Positions 16,689-24,093 of a DNA stretch of 45,083 nucleotides are shown here, in pieces. Position numbers and translations under genes: made by a program. How positions within the stretch are numbered: the first letter of the stretch is position 1; the number at the start of each line of letters is the position of its first letter. Source of the stretch: Bacillota bacterium (GTDB lineage: Bacteria; Bacillota; Clostridia; DSM-8532); contig JAEXRM010000217.1 of the NCBI GenBank assembly GCA_023440865.1, positions 1 through 45,083 on the forward strand, read 5' to 3'. The notes under the pieces were generated by a model, which saw only the letters and a program-made list of their open reading frames with translations, made no database searches and was not told where the DNA came from.

Positions 16689-17818
16689 ATGTCCATGTTC
16701 ATGACGTGGCGCACCTCGGAGAGGGTCGCCTCCGCCACCTCGCGCGCCTCGCGGATGCCGGCGCGGAGCACGTCGCGGATGTAGGCGGGATCCGCCTCCA
16801 GCTGCTTGCGCATCGCGCGGTGCGGGCGCAGGTATTCGTTGAGGCTTTCCGTCAGCATTTTCTTGAGCGCGCCGGAACCGCCGTCGCCGATGCGGGCCGC
16901 GACCGCCTCGGGCGTCTCGCCGGTCGACAGCGCGATGAGCAGCAGCAGGTTGGCGACCTCGGGGCGGTTGGCCGGATCGAACGTGATCTGCCGCTCCGCA
17001 TCCGTTTTCGCCTTCCTGATGAGGGCCGCCGTCTCGTCCTCGGTCGCGCTGAGCATGATGGCGTTGTTGCGGCTCTTGCTCATCTTCTGCGATCCGTCGA
17101 GGCCAAGGATCACCGGCGATTTGCTCAGCAGGGGCATCGGTTCGGGGAACAGGCGCTTCTTTTTGGCAAAGCGCTCGTTGAACCGGCGAGCCACGAGCCG
17201 GGTCATCTCGAGATGGGGCAGCTGGTCCTTGCCCACCGGCACGACATTCGCCTTGCAGAAGAGGATGTCGGCCGCCTGATGCACCGGATAGGTGTACATG
17301 CCCGCATTGATGCGCTTCTGCCCGGAGGCGACGATCTCCTCCTTCACGGTGGGATTGCGGTCGAGTTCGGCGTTCGTCACGAGTGTGAGGAAAGGCACCA
17401 GCAGCTGGTTGAGCTCGGGCACATGACTGTGCGGGAAGATGCAGGTCTTGCCGAACTCGGGCCTGAGCCCCGCGGCAAGATAGTCGATGACCAGGTTGTG
17501 CACATTGTCGGATATGTTCTCGAACGTGTCGCGGTCGGTCAGCACCTGGTAGTCGGCGATGATGATGAAGGTGCGCACACCGAGGTTCTGCAGGCGGACA
17601 CGGTTCTGCAGCGAGCCGAACAGATGTCCGATGTGCAGGCGCCCTGTCGGGCGGTCCCCGGTAAGGACGCGGTACTTTTCCGGATGCGTGTGGAGCTGCT
17701 CCTCCAGCTGCCGGCTCTTCTCGACGGCCGCCTCGTAGGTGCCCTGGCTGATGCCTTCGGGTGCGGTTTCCAGTTCCTCGGCGACTTCTGTGTTTCTGAC
17801 GGCTTCTTCGTGCGACAT
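16685..17818 (-). CDS. trpS: Tryptophanyl-tRNA synthetase inside the trp operon
   Basis: A 377-residue class I synthetase that charges tRNA-Trp. Core starts near residue 50 with VLTGDRPTGRLHIGHLFGS (HIGH-type motif 62-65), and KMSKS is present in LDGSQKMSKSRNNA. An N-terminal extension of about 48 acidic, helical residues precedes the core and is longer than in most bacterial TrpRS. The start ATG (MSHEEAV) is preferred for AAAGGA 8 nt upstream. It lies between trpC and trpF and overlaps trpF, so charging and synthesis of tryptophan are transcribed together behind the T-box. Confidence 0.95.
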   Translation of the reverse strand: MSHEEAVRNTEVAEELETAPEGISQGTYEAAVEKSRQLEEQLHTHPEKYRVLTGDRPTGRLHIGHLFGSLQNRVRLQNLGVRTFIIIADYQVLTDRDTFENISDNVHNLVIDYLAAGLRPEFGKTCIFPHSHVPELNQLLVPFLTLVTNAELDRNPTVKEEIVASGQKRINAGMYTYPVHQAADILFCKANVVPVGKDQLPHLEMTRLVARRFNERFAKKKRLFPEPMPLLSKSPVILGLDGSQKMSKSRNNAIMLSATEDETAALIRKAKTDAERQITFDPANRPEVANLLLLIALSTGETPEAVAARIGDGGSGALKKMLTESLNEYLRPHRAMRKQLEADPAYIRDVLRAGIREAREVAEATLSEVRHVMNMDI

Positions 17819-17961
17819 GGTACGGTTCCTTTCTGCGAGCGGATTTGTTACGGACAAGGTTGTACGGGTGGTTCCCCTGGGGTTGCATGGGCGATTCCGG
17901 CAGGAACGTTCCCATCGGACGCATCGCCTGCCTGGATGGAAGGACCGCGGAATCGCGGCTT

Positions 17962-18732
17962 CTACTGTTTCAGCGCGGCCAGCGCCCTTGCCGGAGCGCC
18001 GGAGCGCATGAGCGTCTCGCCGACGAGTATGGCGTCACATCCGTCCTGCCGCAGCCTGCGCGCGTCATCGGGACCGGCAATGCCGCTTTCGGCCACGGTC
18101 ACGCAATCGGCGGGTATCTCGCGCCGCACACGGCCGAAGATGGCAAGATCCACGGCAAAGGTGCCGAGGTTGCGGTTGTTGACGCCGATGATGCGGCCGC
18201 CGGCCTGCACAAGACGCTTCGCCTCATCGCAGGTATGGGCCTCCAGCAGCGCGGACATGCCCAGCTCACCCGCCAGGCGCAGCAGACGGACCAGGGTCGC
18301 GTCATCAAGGATGGCCGCGATCAGCAGCACGGCATCCGCCCCGATGGCGCGCGCCTCGATCACCTGCCGTTCGCACAGCAGAAAATCCTTGCGCAGGACC
18401 GGACAGGGGACGTTCCGCCTCACCGCCTGCAGGACCTCGTCGGAACCCTGGAAGAAATGCCGCTCCGTCAGGACGGAGATGCAGTCGGTCCCGCCGTCGA
18501 CATAGGCAAGCGCCGTTTCGACGGGCCGAAAGTCGGGCGCAATGAGGCCTTTCGAGGGCGACGCCTTCTTCACCTCCGCAACGACCGACAACCCCGGCTT
18601 GCGGAGGGCCGCCTCGAAATCACGGACCGGAGGCGCGTCAAGCGCCTTGCGTTCCAGCACGGACACCGGCACGGCCGAAGCCTCCTCCGCCAGCTGCAGG
18701 CGTTTCCTCGCCACGATGTCATCCAATATCAT
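17962..18732 (-). CDS. trpC: Indole-3-glycerol phosphate synthase
   Basis: A 256-residue TIM barrel closing the indole ring from CdRP. Motifs seen: VVAEVKKASPSKG (catalytic Lys), SVLTE, VLRKDFLL (catalytic Lys), LLEAH, GVNNRNL and ESGI. The start ATG (MILDDIVARKR) has a GGAAGG-type site upstream; the 8-residue extension to 18756 is not supported. It lies 76 nt after trpD. Confidence 0.96.
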   Translation of the reverse strand: MILDDIVARKRLQLAEEASAVPVSVLERKALDAPPVRDFEAALRKPGLSVVAEVKKASPSKGLIAPDFRPVETALAYVDGGTDCISVLTERHFFQGSDEVLQAVRRNVPCPVLRKDFLLCERQVIEARAIGADAVLLIAAILDDATLVRLLRLAGELGMSALLEAHTCDEAKRLVQAGGRIIGVNNRNLGTFAVDLAIFGRVRREIPADCVTVAESGIAGPDDARRLRQDGCDAILVGETLMRSGAPARALAALKQ

Positions 18733-18808
18733 CTTCCGCCTTCCCCTTCCTGTCAACAGACTCCGTCATGCCGGCAAACCGGACAGGCGGATGCCGGACT
18801 CATCACGC

Positions 18809-19816
18809 TCATGCCCGGTTCGAAGCCGCAGCATAGGCCTCCAGCGTCGCCAGCGCCCGGCCGGTATCGATGGCCGAACGGGCGAGCACGATGCCCTCGT
18901 CGATCGATCCGGCCCGGTCGGCCACCCGGAGGGCGGCACCCGCGTTGAGCAGCACGACATCGCGCCGGGGTCCCTTCTCACCGGACAGCACGGCCCGCAG
19001 GATGGCGGCGTTCTCGGCCGCATCCCCCCCACGCACGCTTTGCAGCGGACTGCGGGTCAAACCGAAGTCCTCGGGTCTCACGCGGTATTCGGACAATACG
19101 CCGCCGACCACCTCCGCCACAAGCGTCGAGCCGCCGATGGTCAACTCGTCCGGCCCGTCCTCGCCGTGCACGGCCATCGCATGCCGGACACCGAGATTGG
19201 ACAGCACGCGCGCCATGGGCGCCACGAGTTCGTCCGAGGGAACGCCCAGCAGCTGGTGCTCGACGAAGGCCGGATTGGAGAGCGGTCCGATGAGGTTGAA
19301 CACGGTGCGGATGCCCATTTCTCGGCGGGTCTGCGCGACATGGCGCATCGAGTCGTGATAGGTCTGCGCGAAGAGGAAGCAGATGCCCGTGCTTTCGAGG
19401 CATGCAGCGGCATGTGCGGGCGACAGGGTGATGTTCACGCCCAGCGCCTCCAGCACGTCCGCCGTGCCGCACCGGCTGGAAGCCGCCCGGTTCCCGTGCT
19501 TCGCGACCGGCATGCCGGCGGCGGCCGTCACGAACGCGGCGGCGGTCGAGATGTTGAAGGTGTTCGTTCCGTCGCCTCCCGTTCCGACAATGTCGATGAC
19601 CGGCCGGCCGGTCGTCACACGGCTGGCCCTGCCACGCAGCACCTGGGCGAAGGCGGAGATCTCCTCGACGGTTTCGCCCTTCATCCGCAGTGCCGTCAGG
19701 AATGCCGCGACTTGTGCCGGCGTCGCCTGCCCCGTCATCAGTGTGTCCATCGCGTCCGTCGCTTCCTGCGGCGTCAAATCCTCCTGGAGCATCAGCTTGT
19801 CGAGCAGTCCCTTCAT
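18809..19816 (-). CDS. trpD: Anthranilate phosphoribosyltransferase
   Basis: A 335-residue enzyme that transfers phosphoribose from PRPP to anthranilate. Motifs: the PRPP loop GTGGDGTNTFNIS, the anthranilate-binding KHGNRAASSRCG, NLIGPLSNPA and the Mg site GEDGPDELT. Standard length. It is a stand-alone TrpD, not fused to TrpG. The start ATG has GGAGG upstream in the 93-nt gap after trpG. Confidence 0.96.
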   Translation of the reverse strand: MKGLLDKLMLQEDLTPQEATDAMDTLMTGQATPAQVAAFLTALRMKGETVEEISAFAQVLRGRASRVTTGRPVIDIVGTGGDGTNTFNISTAAAFVTAAAGMPVAKHGNRAASSRCGTADVLEALGVNITLSPAHAAACLESTGICFLFAQTYHDSMRHVAQTRREMGIRTVFNLIGPLSNPAFVEHQLLGVPSDELVAPMARVLSNLGVRHAMAVHGEDGPDELTIGGSTLVAEVVGGVLSEYRVRPEDFGLTRSPLQSVRGGDAAENAAILRAVLSGEKGPRRDVVLLNAGAALRVADRAGSIDEGIVLARSAIDTGRALATLEAYAAASNRA

Positions 19817-19909
19817 ATCCGTACCTCCGTGCTTCCCTTATCGCCGGCCCGCATCAGGCGTCGCGCGCATTCCCGATGTCCCGTCTGCCCGCTCGGTGAC
19901 CGTGCCGAT

Positions 19910-20482
19910 TCACGCCATGTTCAGGAAATTCTCCATGAGTGTCATCCCGTGCTCCGTCAGGATCGATTCCGGATGGAACTGCAGTCCGTACACAGGCAGC
20001 GTGCGGTGCTGCATCCCCATGATCAGGCCGTCCTCAGACTCCGCCGTCACCATCAGGCAGTCCGGCAATGTGTCCCGGTCCACCACGAGCGAATGGTACC
20101 GCGCCACTCCCAGGGTCTGCGGCACCCCCTCAAACAGGGGGCAGGCCCCCCGGATGCGGATCGTGCTCGCCTTGCCGTGTACCGGCCCGCCGGGGGCATG
20201 CACGACAGTGCCGCCAAACGCCTCTCCCATCGCCTGGTGCCCAAGACAGATGCCCAGAACAGGGCACATGGCACCGAGGTGGCGGATGACATCGACACTG
20301 ACGCCGGCATCCCGCGGGAACCCGGGTCCGGGTGACACAAGGATGTGCGAGGGCTTGAGCGCCCGGATGCCGTCGAGGTCGATGCAATCGTTCCGGATGA
20401 CACGGATGTCCGGCTCGATCATGCCGGCATACTGGTACAGGTTGTAGGTGAAGGAATCGTAGTTGTCGATCAGGAGGATCAT
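19910..20482 (-). CDS. trpG: Anthranilate synthase component II (glutamine amidotransferase)
   Basis: A 190-residue class I amidotransferase that supplies ammonia to TrpE. The catalytic cysteine is in GICLGHQAMGE and the His/Glu pair is in LQFHPES; the start MILLIDNYDSFTYNL is typical. It overlaps trpE by 4 nt (ATGA), so translation is coupled. In Firmicutes such a subunit may also serve folate synthesis (PabA); no evidence for that here. Confidence 0.96.
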   Translation of the reverse strand: MILLIDNYDSFTYNLYQYAGMIEPDIRVIRNDCIDLDGIRALKPSHILVSPGPGFPRDAGVSVDVIRHLGAMCPVLGICLGHQAMGEAFGGTVVHAPGGPVHGKASTIRIRGACPLFEGVPQTLGVARYHSLVVDRDTLPDCLMVTAESEDGLIMGMQHRTLPVYGLQFHPESILTEHGMTLMENFLNMA

Positions 20483-21987
20483 GTTGCCACCTCCGCCATG
20501 CCGTCCGTCCGCTTCCGCGGTCCCACCTCGGCCAGGGCCCGGAGCAGGGCGCCCGCCTTGTTCTGCGTTTCCTCGTACTCCGTCTCGGGTACCGAATCGG
20601 CGACGATGCCGCCCCCCGCCTGCAGGTACGCCTTGCCGTCCTTGAACAGCAGCGTGCGGATCGTGATGCAGGAATCAAGATTGCCGTCGAAGGAGATGTA
20701 GCCGATGGCTCCGCCGTAGAATCCACGCTTCGAGGGTTCCATTTCGTTGATGAGTTCCATGGCACGGATCTTCGGCGCACCGGAAAGGGTCCCTGCCGGC
20801 AGGACCGCCTTGAGGGCGTCGAAGGCATTCACGTCATCCCGCGCGACACCCTGCACCAGCGTCGTGATGTGCATGACGTGGGAATAACGGGCGATCTTCA
20901 TGAGGTCGACCGGCTTGACGGTGCCGAACCTCGCGATCTTGCCGATGTCGTTGCGGCCAAGGTCCACCAGCATCATGTGCTCGGCGATCTCCTTCTCGTC
21001 GGCCAGCAGCTCCGCTTCCAGGCGCCGGTCCTCCTCGGGCGTTCTGCCGCGGGGCCTCGTGCCTGCGATCGGGCAGGTTTCCACCAGCCCGTCCTCGAAA
21101 CGGACAAGCATCTCGGGAGACGCGCCCACGAGGCAGTAACTGTCCAGCTTGAGGAAGTACATGTACGGCGACGGATTGGACACGCGCAGCACCCGGTACA
21201 CGTCGAACGGATCGGCGTCCGTTTCCACGCTCATGCGGCGGGAAGGCACCATCTGGAAGATGTCGCCGTCGACGATGTGGCGTTTGGCACGTTCCACCAT
21301 GTCCATGTACTGCTCGCGGTTCGTCTCGCTGACGACCTCGCCCACGTGGCAGTCGCGGCGGATGCGGGCGCCGGTGACGATGTGGCCGGAATCGAGGATG
21401 GTGCGCTCGATGGCGCGCAACCGCTCGACCGCATGGCTGTAGTTGATCGCCGGATCGCCCGTCATGCGCATGTTGACGATGATCTGCAGCTTCTGCCGCA
21501 GGTGGTCGAACACGATCATTTCGTCGACGACGAGAAAATGGCCGTCCGGAATGCCCAGCCGGTCTTCCGGCGCGTCGGGCAGTTGCTCGACATTGCGCAC
21601 CATGTCATAGCCGAAATAGCCGACGGCACCGCCGGATAGGCGCGGGATGCCGGGCACCCGAGCCCCCTTGTACCTGGCCATGATGTCGCGGAGCGTGTCG
21701 AAGGGATTGCCCTCGATGCGTTCGATGTGGCGGTCTCGGCTCTCCAGGAGGGTTTCACGGCCGCGGATGCGGATGTTGAGCAGCGGGTCGCGCCCGATGA
21801 AGGAATAGCGGGCCCACTTTTCCCCGCCCTCGACGCTGTCGAGCAGGAAACAGTGGCTGCTGGTATCCTTGAAGCGCTTGAAGACACTGACCGGCGTTTC
21901 CATGTCGGCCACGGTCTCGAGTGCGATGGGTACGAAGGTGCTTCCTTCGCCCAGTCGGAGGGCCTCTTCCAGAGTCGGGAATACCAT
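20479..21987 (-). CDS. trpE: Anthranilate synthase component I
   Basis: A 502-residue chorismate-using enzyme making anthranilate. It has the N-terminal feedback-binding element (FLLDSVEGGEKWARYSFIG, LLES-like) suggesting tryptophan inhibition, and chorismate-binding motifs PFDVYR, SPEMLVR, PIAGTRPRG, DLGRNDIG and SGAPKIRAMELI. The start ATG has GGAGG 5 nt upstream. It is the first gene of the trp operon, 170 nt after the T-box terminator. Confidence 0.96.
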   Translation of the reverse strand: MVFPTLEEALRLGEGSTFVPIALETVADMETPVSVFKRFKDTSSHCFLLDSVEGGEKWARYSFIGRDPLLNIRIRGRETLLESRDRHIERIEGNPFDTLRDIMARYKGARVPGIPRLSGGAVGYFGYDMVRNVEQLPDAPEDRLGIPDGHFLVVDEMIVFDHLRQKLQIIVNMRMTGDPAINYSHAVERLRAIERTILDSGHIVTGARIRRDCHVGEVVSETNREQYMDMVERAKRHIVDGDIFQMVPSRRMSVETDADPFDVYRVLRVSNPSPYMYFLKLDSYCLVGASPEMLVRFEDGLVETCPIAGTRPRGRTPEEDRRLEAELLADEKEIAEHMMLVDLGRNDIGKIARFGTVKPVDLMKIARYSHVMHITTLVQGVARDDVNAFDALKAVLPAGTLSGAPKIRAMELINEMEPSKRGFYGGAIGYISFDGNLDSCITIRTLLFKDGKAYLQAGGGIVADSVPETEYEETQNKAGALLRALAEVGPRKRTDGMAEVAT

Positions 21988-22001
21988 CGGAACCTCCTGC
22001 G

Positions 22002-22020
22002 CCTTTCGCGTTGCGAAAGG
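22002..22020 (-). promoter_or_regulatory. Perfect hairpin just before the trpE ribosome binding site
   Basis: Arms of 8 bp (CCTTTCGC/GCGAAAGG) around a 3-nt loop end 5 nt before the GGAGG of trpE. It could stabilise the 5' end of trp mRNA left after T-box read-through, or affect translation. Confidence 0.4.
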
Positions 22021-22156
22021 ATTTCACCCCGCCGTCAGGTCATGCCGGCGTATCGGTGTCGTGCGTTTGGGTCGTGTGGTCCCCGTCATGGATTTCCGGT
22101 CCGGCATCGCCGCCTGCCGGTCTCTGCCGGGGTTGGATGCCATCCGTGGCGCATGC

Positions 22157-22189
22157 AAAAAGGGTCCGTCCTTTCACAAGGACAGACCC
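22157..22189 (-). terminator. T-box-controlled intrinsic terminator
   Basis: Stem GGGTCTGTCCTT/AAGGACGGACCC with loop GTGA and a following T5 tract on the minus strand. Its 5' arm overlaps the 3' arm of the antiterminator, so the two are exclusive. Confidence 0.9.
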
Positions 22190-22407
22190 GAACGTCTGCA
22201 TGCCACCTTGAAATTCATTGTCCGGGCGCCATCACGCCCTTTGCCGATAACGCCGGCATTGCGTCGGACATTACTCGCGGCTCGCCGCCGCTTTCTCTCC
22301 GCCTTCAGGGGCCCATTGTGCAAAACCGCCCGCCGCCGTGATCCCACCCTCCACGACTCTCTGTGGGTGCCTGTTTCGCTTTACTTCCCCATCACAAGTT
22401 TGACTTG
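22157..22407 (-). promoter_or_regulatory. tRNA-Trp T-box leader of the trp operon
   Basis: The minus-strand leader has an AGAGAG element near the 5' end of stem I, a candidate specifier codon TGG at 22313-22315, and a T-box antiterminator: CAAGG (22206-22210), bulge TGGCAT, then GCAGAC pairing with GTCTGT, and CCTTG. The bulge UGGC is complementary to a tRNA 3' end with G73-CCA, as in tRNA-Trp. The competing terminator is a 12-bp stem (22162-22173 with 22178-22189) plus TTTTT. Uncharged tRNA-Trp should stabilise the antiterminator and allow trp expression. The AGGGTGGTACCGCG core is degenerate here, so a covariance search should confirm. Confidence 0.82.
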
Positions 22408-22410
22408 TGA
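22392..22410. promoter_or_regulatory. Operator-like inverted repeat at the trp transcription start
   Basis: TCACAAG-N5-CTTGTGA, perfect 7-bp arms, begins 4 nt after the -10 box of the trp promoter and covers the expected start site. A repressor bound here would block transcription; alternatively it is a 5' cap hairpin of the mRNA. Confidence 0.6.
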
Positions 22411-22413
22411 ACA

Positions 22414-22442
22414 ATGCTACCACGGAACATGTGCCAGGTCAA
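22414..22442 (-). promoter_or_regulatory. trp operon promoter
   Basis: TTGACC (22437-22442), 17 nt, TAGCAT (22414-22419) on the minus strand, about 10 nt past the mscL stop. Confidence 0.75.
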
Positions 22443-22451
22443 CAGGCACTT

Positions 22452-22925
22452 TCACTTCCGGTTCATCGACTTGATCTCGTCGCGAATCTCGGCCAGCAGC
22501 TTCTCTTGCGCGGTGGGTTCCGGCGGGGCGGCGGGAGCGGCCTCCTCCTTTTTCTTGAAGCGCTCGAAGAACTTGATGAAAAGGAAGATGCACAGGGCGA
22601 TGATCAAAAAGTCGATGACGGTTTGGAAGAAGTTGCCATACGCCCAAAGCAACGGTTTCGAGTCGGCAACGGCCGGATCCGCCGCCTTCAGGACGACGGA
22701 CAGGGTCTTGAGATCGGTCTTGCCGGTGATGAGCACGATCAGCGGCATGAGGATGTCGTTGACCAGCGAGGTCACAATCTTGCCGAACGCACCGCCGATG
22801 ATGACGCCAACCGCCAGATCGATGACATTGCCCTTCAGGGCGAACTTCTTGAAGTCCTCGCCGAACTTCCTGGCATGGCCGACACCGTCCTGCAGGTTGA
22901 GTGGCATTTTCTTGTCCGTACTCAT
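22452..22925 (-). CDS. mscL: Large-conductance mechanosensitive channel MscL
   Basis: A 157-residue membrane protein that opens under membrane tension to release solutes in hypo-osmotic shock. It has the N-terminal amphipathic helix (FKKFALKGN), the pore helix VIDLAVGVIIGGAFGKIV, a second membrane helix (FLIIALCIFLFIKFFERF) and a C-terminal helix after an Ala/Pro-rich linker. The start ATG has GGAGG 7 nt upstream. It follows the response regulator by 91 nt and may be read from the chemotaxis operon. Confidence 0.96.
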   Translation of the reverse strand: MSTDKKMPLNLQDGVGHARKFGEDFKKFALKGNVIDLAVGVIIGGAFGKIVTSLVNDILMPLIVLITGKTDLKTLSVVLKAADPAVADSKPLLWAYGNFFQTVIDFLIIALCIFLFIKFFERFKKKEEAAPAAPPEPTAQEKLLAEIRDEIKSMNRK

Positions 22926-23016
22926 GATACTTCCTCCTGTCAATCGTTATTTGCACGGATGGAAAGCGCGGCAGCCTTCGCGCCGCGCCGCATCCGGACA
23001 TATCGTGCCGGTGGGC

Positions 23017-23418
23017 TCACGCCTCGGCGATCAGCCCGAGCTTGACCATGACCTCGCGGAACTTATCCAGGTCGAGTGGTTTCCAGGCGTACGCCTCGCA
23101 CCCCGAATCGTAGGATTCCGATACGGTCTTGCGGTCATTGAGTGCCGTCGTGATGATGATCTTGACGCGGTCCTTCTCCTGGATGCCCTTCTGACGCTCG
23201 ATGTCGCGAATGGCCTTGAGCACCTTCAGGCCGTCCATGACGGGCATCATGATGTCGAGGCAGATCAGATGGTAGGGCATGCCCTGCTTGTTCGCGGCAA
23301 GATAGGCGTCGATCGCCTCCATGCCGTTGACGGCGATATCGCATTCGCCGTACTGGGACAGGAATTTCTGCAGGAGCTTCCGGCCGATGAAATCGTCTTC
23401 CGCTATCAGGATGCGCAT
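23017..23418 (-). CDS. Stand-alone response regulator receiver protein
   Basis: A 133-residue receiver domain without output domain. Acidic pocket E7/D8/D9, phospho-acceptor D55 (CLDIMMP) and conserved Lys in AWKPLDLD are visible. It differs from the canonical CheY at 26263-26619 in carrying an insert (ERQKGIQEKDRVK), similar to receivers seen near clostridial che genes. It sits downstream of cheW in the che cluster. It may be a phosphate sink or a second CheA target; the start ATG has AAAGGCGG upstream. Confidence 0.88.
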   Translation of the reverse strand: MRILIAEDDFIGRKLLQKFLSQYGECDIAVNGMEAIDAYLAANKQGMPYHLICLDIMMPVMDGLKVLKAIRDIERQKGIQEKDRVKIIITTALNDRKTVSESYDSGCEAYAWKPLDLDKFREVMVKLGLIAEA

Positions 23419-23473
23419 GAAAAACCGCCTTTCACGTGTTCATCATATCGTATGGATATCTGCCAGGCAAGGA

Positions 23474-24004
23474 TCAGGCGGGTTCCTGTTCCATCGGTTC
23501 CAGCCCGAGCAGCCGCTCGCAGTCGAGGACGAGCTGGATGCCGCCGTTGGCCTGCACGATGCCTTTGAGCCAGGCCGCCTCGACATCGCTCTTGAAGCCC
23601 GGTGCCGGATGGATGTCGCCCCGCTGTACCGGCAGCACCTCGGACACCGCCTCCACCACGAGCCCGACCATCTGGTCCAGCACATCGAGGATGATGATGC
23701 AGGTGCGGTCGTGGTAGGGCACTTCCTCCCAGCCGAACTTGCTTCGCAGGTCCATGACCGGCACGATGCGGCCGCGCAGGTTCATGATGCCCTTGATGCA
23801 GGGCGGCACCTCCGGGACCTCCGTGATGGGCTGGATGCCCACGATTTCCGTCACATGCGACAGCTCGATGCCGTACGTGGCATCGCCCGCGCGAAAGGTC
23901 AGCAGCTTGATCTGCGACGTCGCCGCGCCCGATGCGCCAAGTCCGTTTCCCGGCTGCTCCGGCTCCCCCGCAAAGGATGTCTGGGCGGTCTGCTGCGCCT
24001 GCAT
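23474..24004 (-). CDS. cheW: Chemotaxis coupling protein CheW
   Basis: A 176-residue adaptor linking receptors to CheA. After about 30 Gly/Ala/Gln-rich N-terminal residues the CheW fold starts (IKLLTFRAGDATYGIEL), with the receptor-contact segment GIMNLRGRIVPVMDLR. The start ATG has a perfect AGGAGGTG-like site GGAGGTG 5 nt upstream; the longer frame to 24166 overlaps the cheA end and is rejected. It follows cheA by 89 nt. Confidence 0.95.
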   Translation of the reverse strand: MQAQQTAQTSFAGEPEQPGNGLGASGAATSQIKLLTFRAGDATYGIELSHVTEIVGIQPITEVPEVPPCIKGIMNLRGRIVPVMDLRSKFGWEEVPYHDRTCIIILDVLDQMVGLVVEAVSEVLPVQRGDIHPAPGFKSDVEAAWLKGIVQANGGIQLVLDCERLLGLEPMEQEPA

Positions 24005-24093
24005 GGGGTCACCTCCCCTTCCTCCCGCCGCGGGCGGTGCCTGCGGCGGCTCATGCCGGCGTGATCCGGCGCGTTTCTGTGATGATGGCGTAC

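Noticed and set aside
16689..17924. Upstream extension of the trpF frame
   Set aside because: It is an alternative frame of trpS on the same strand; trpS has intact HIGH and KMSKS motifs.
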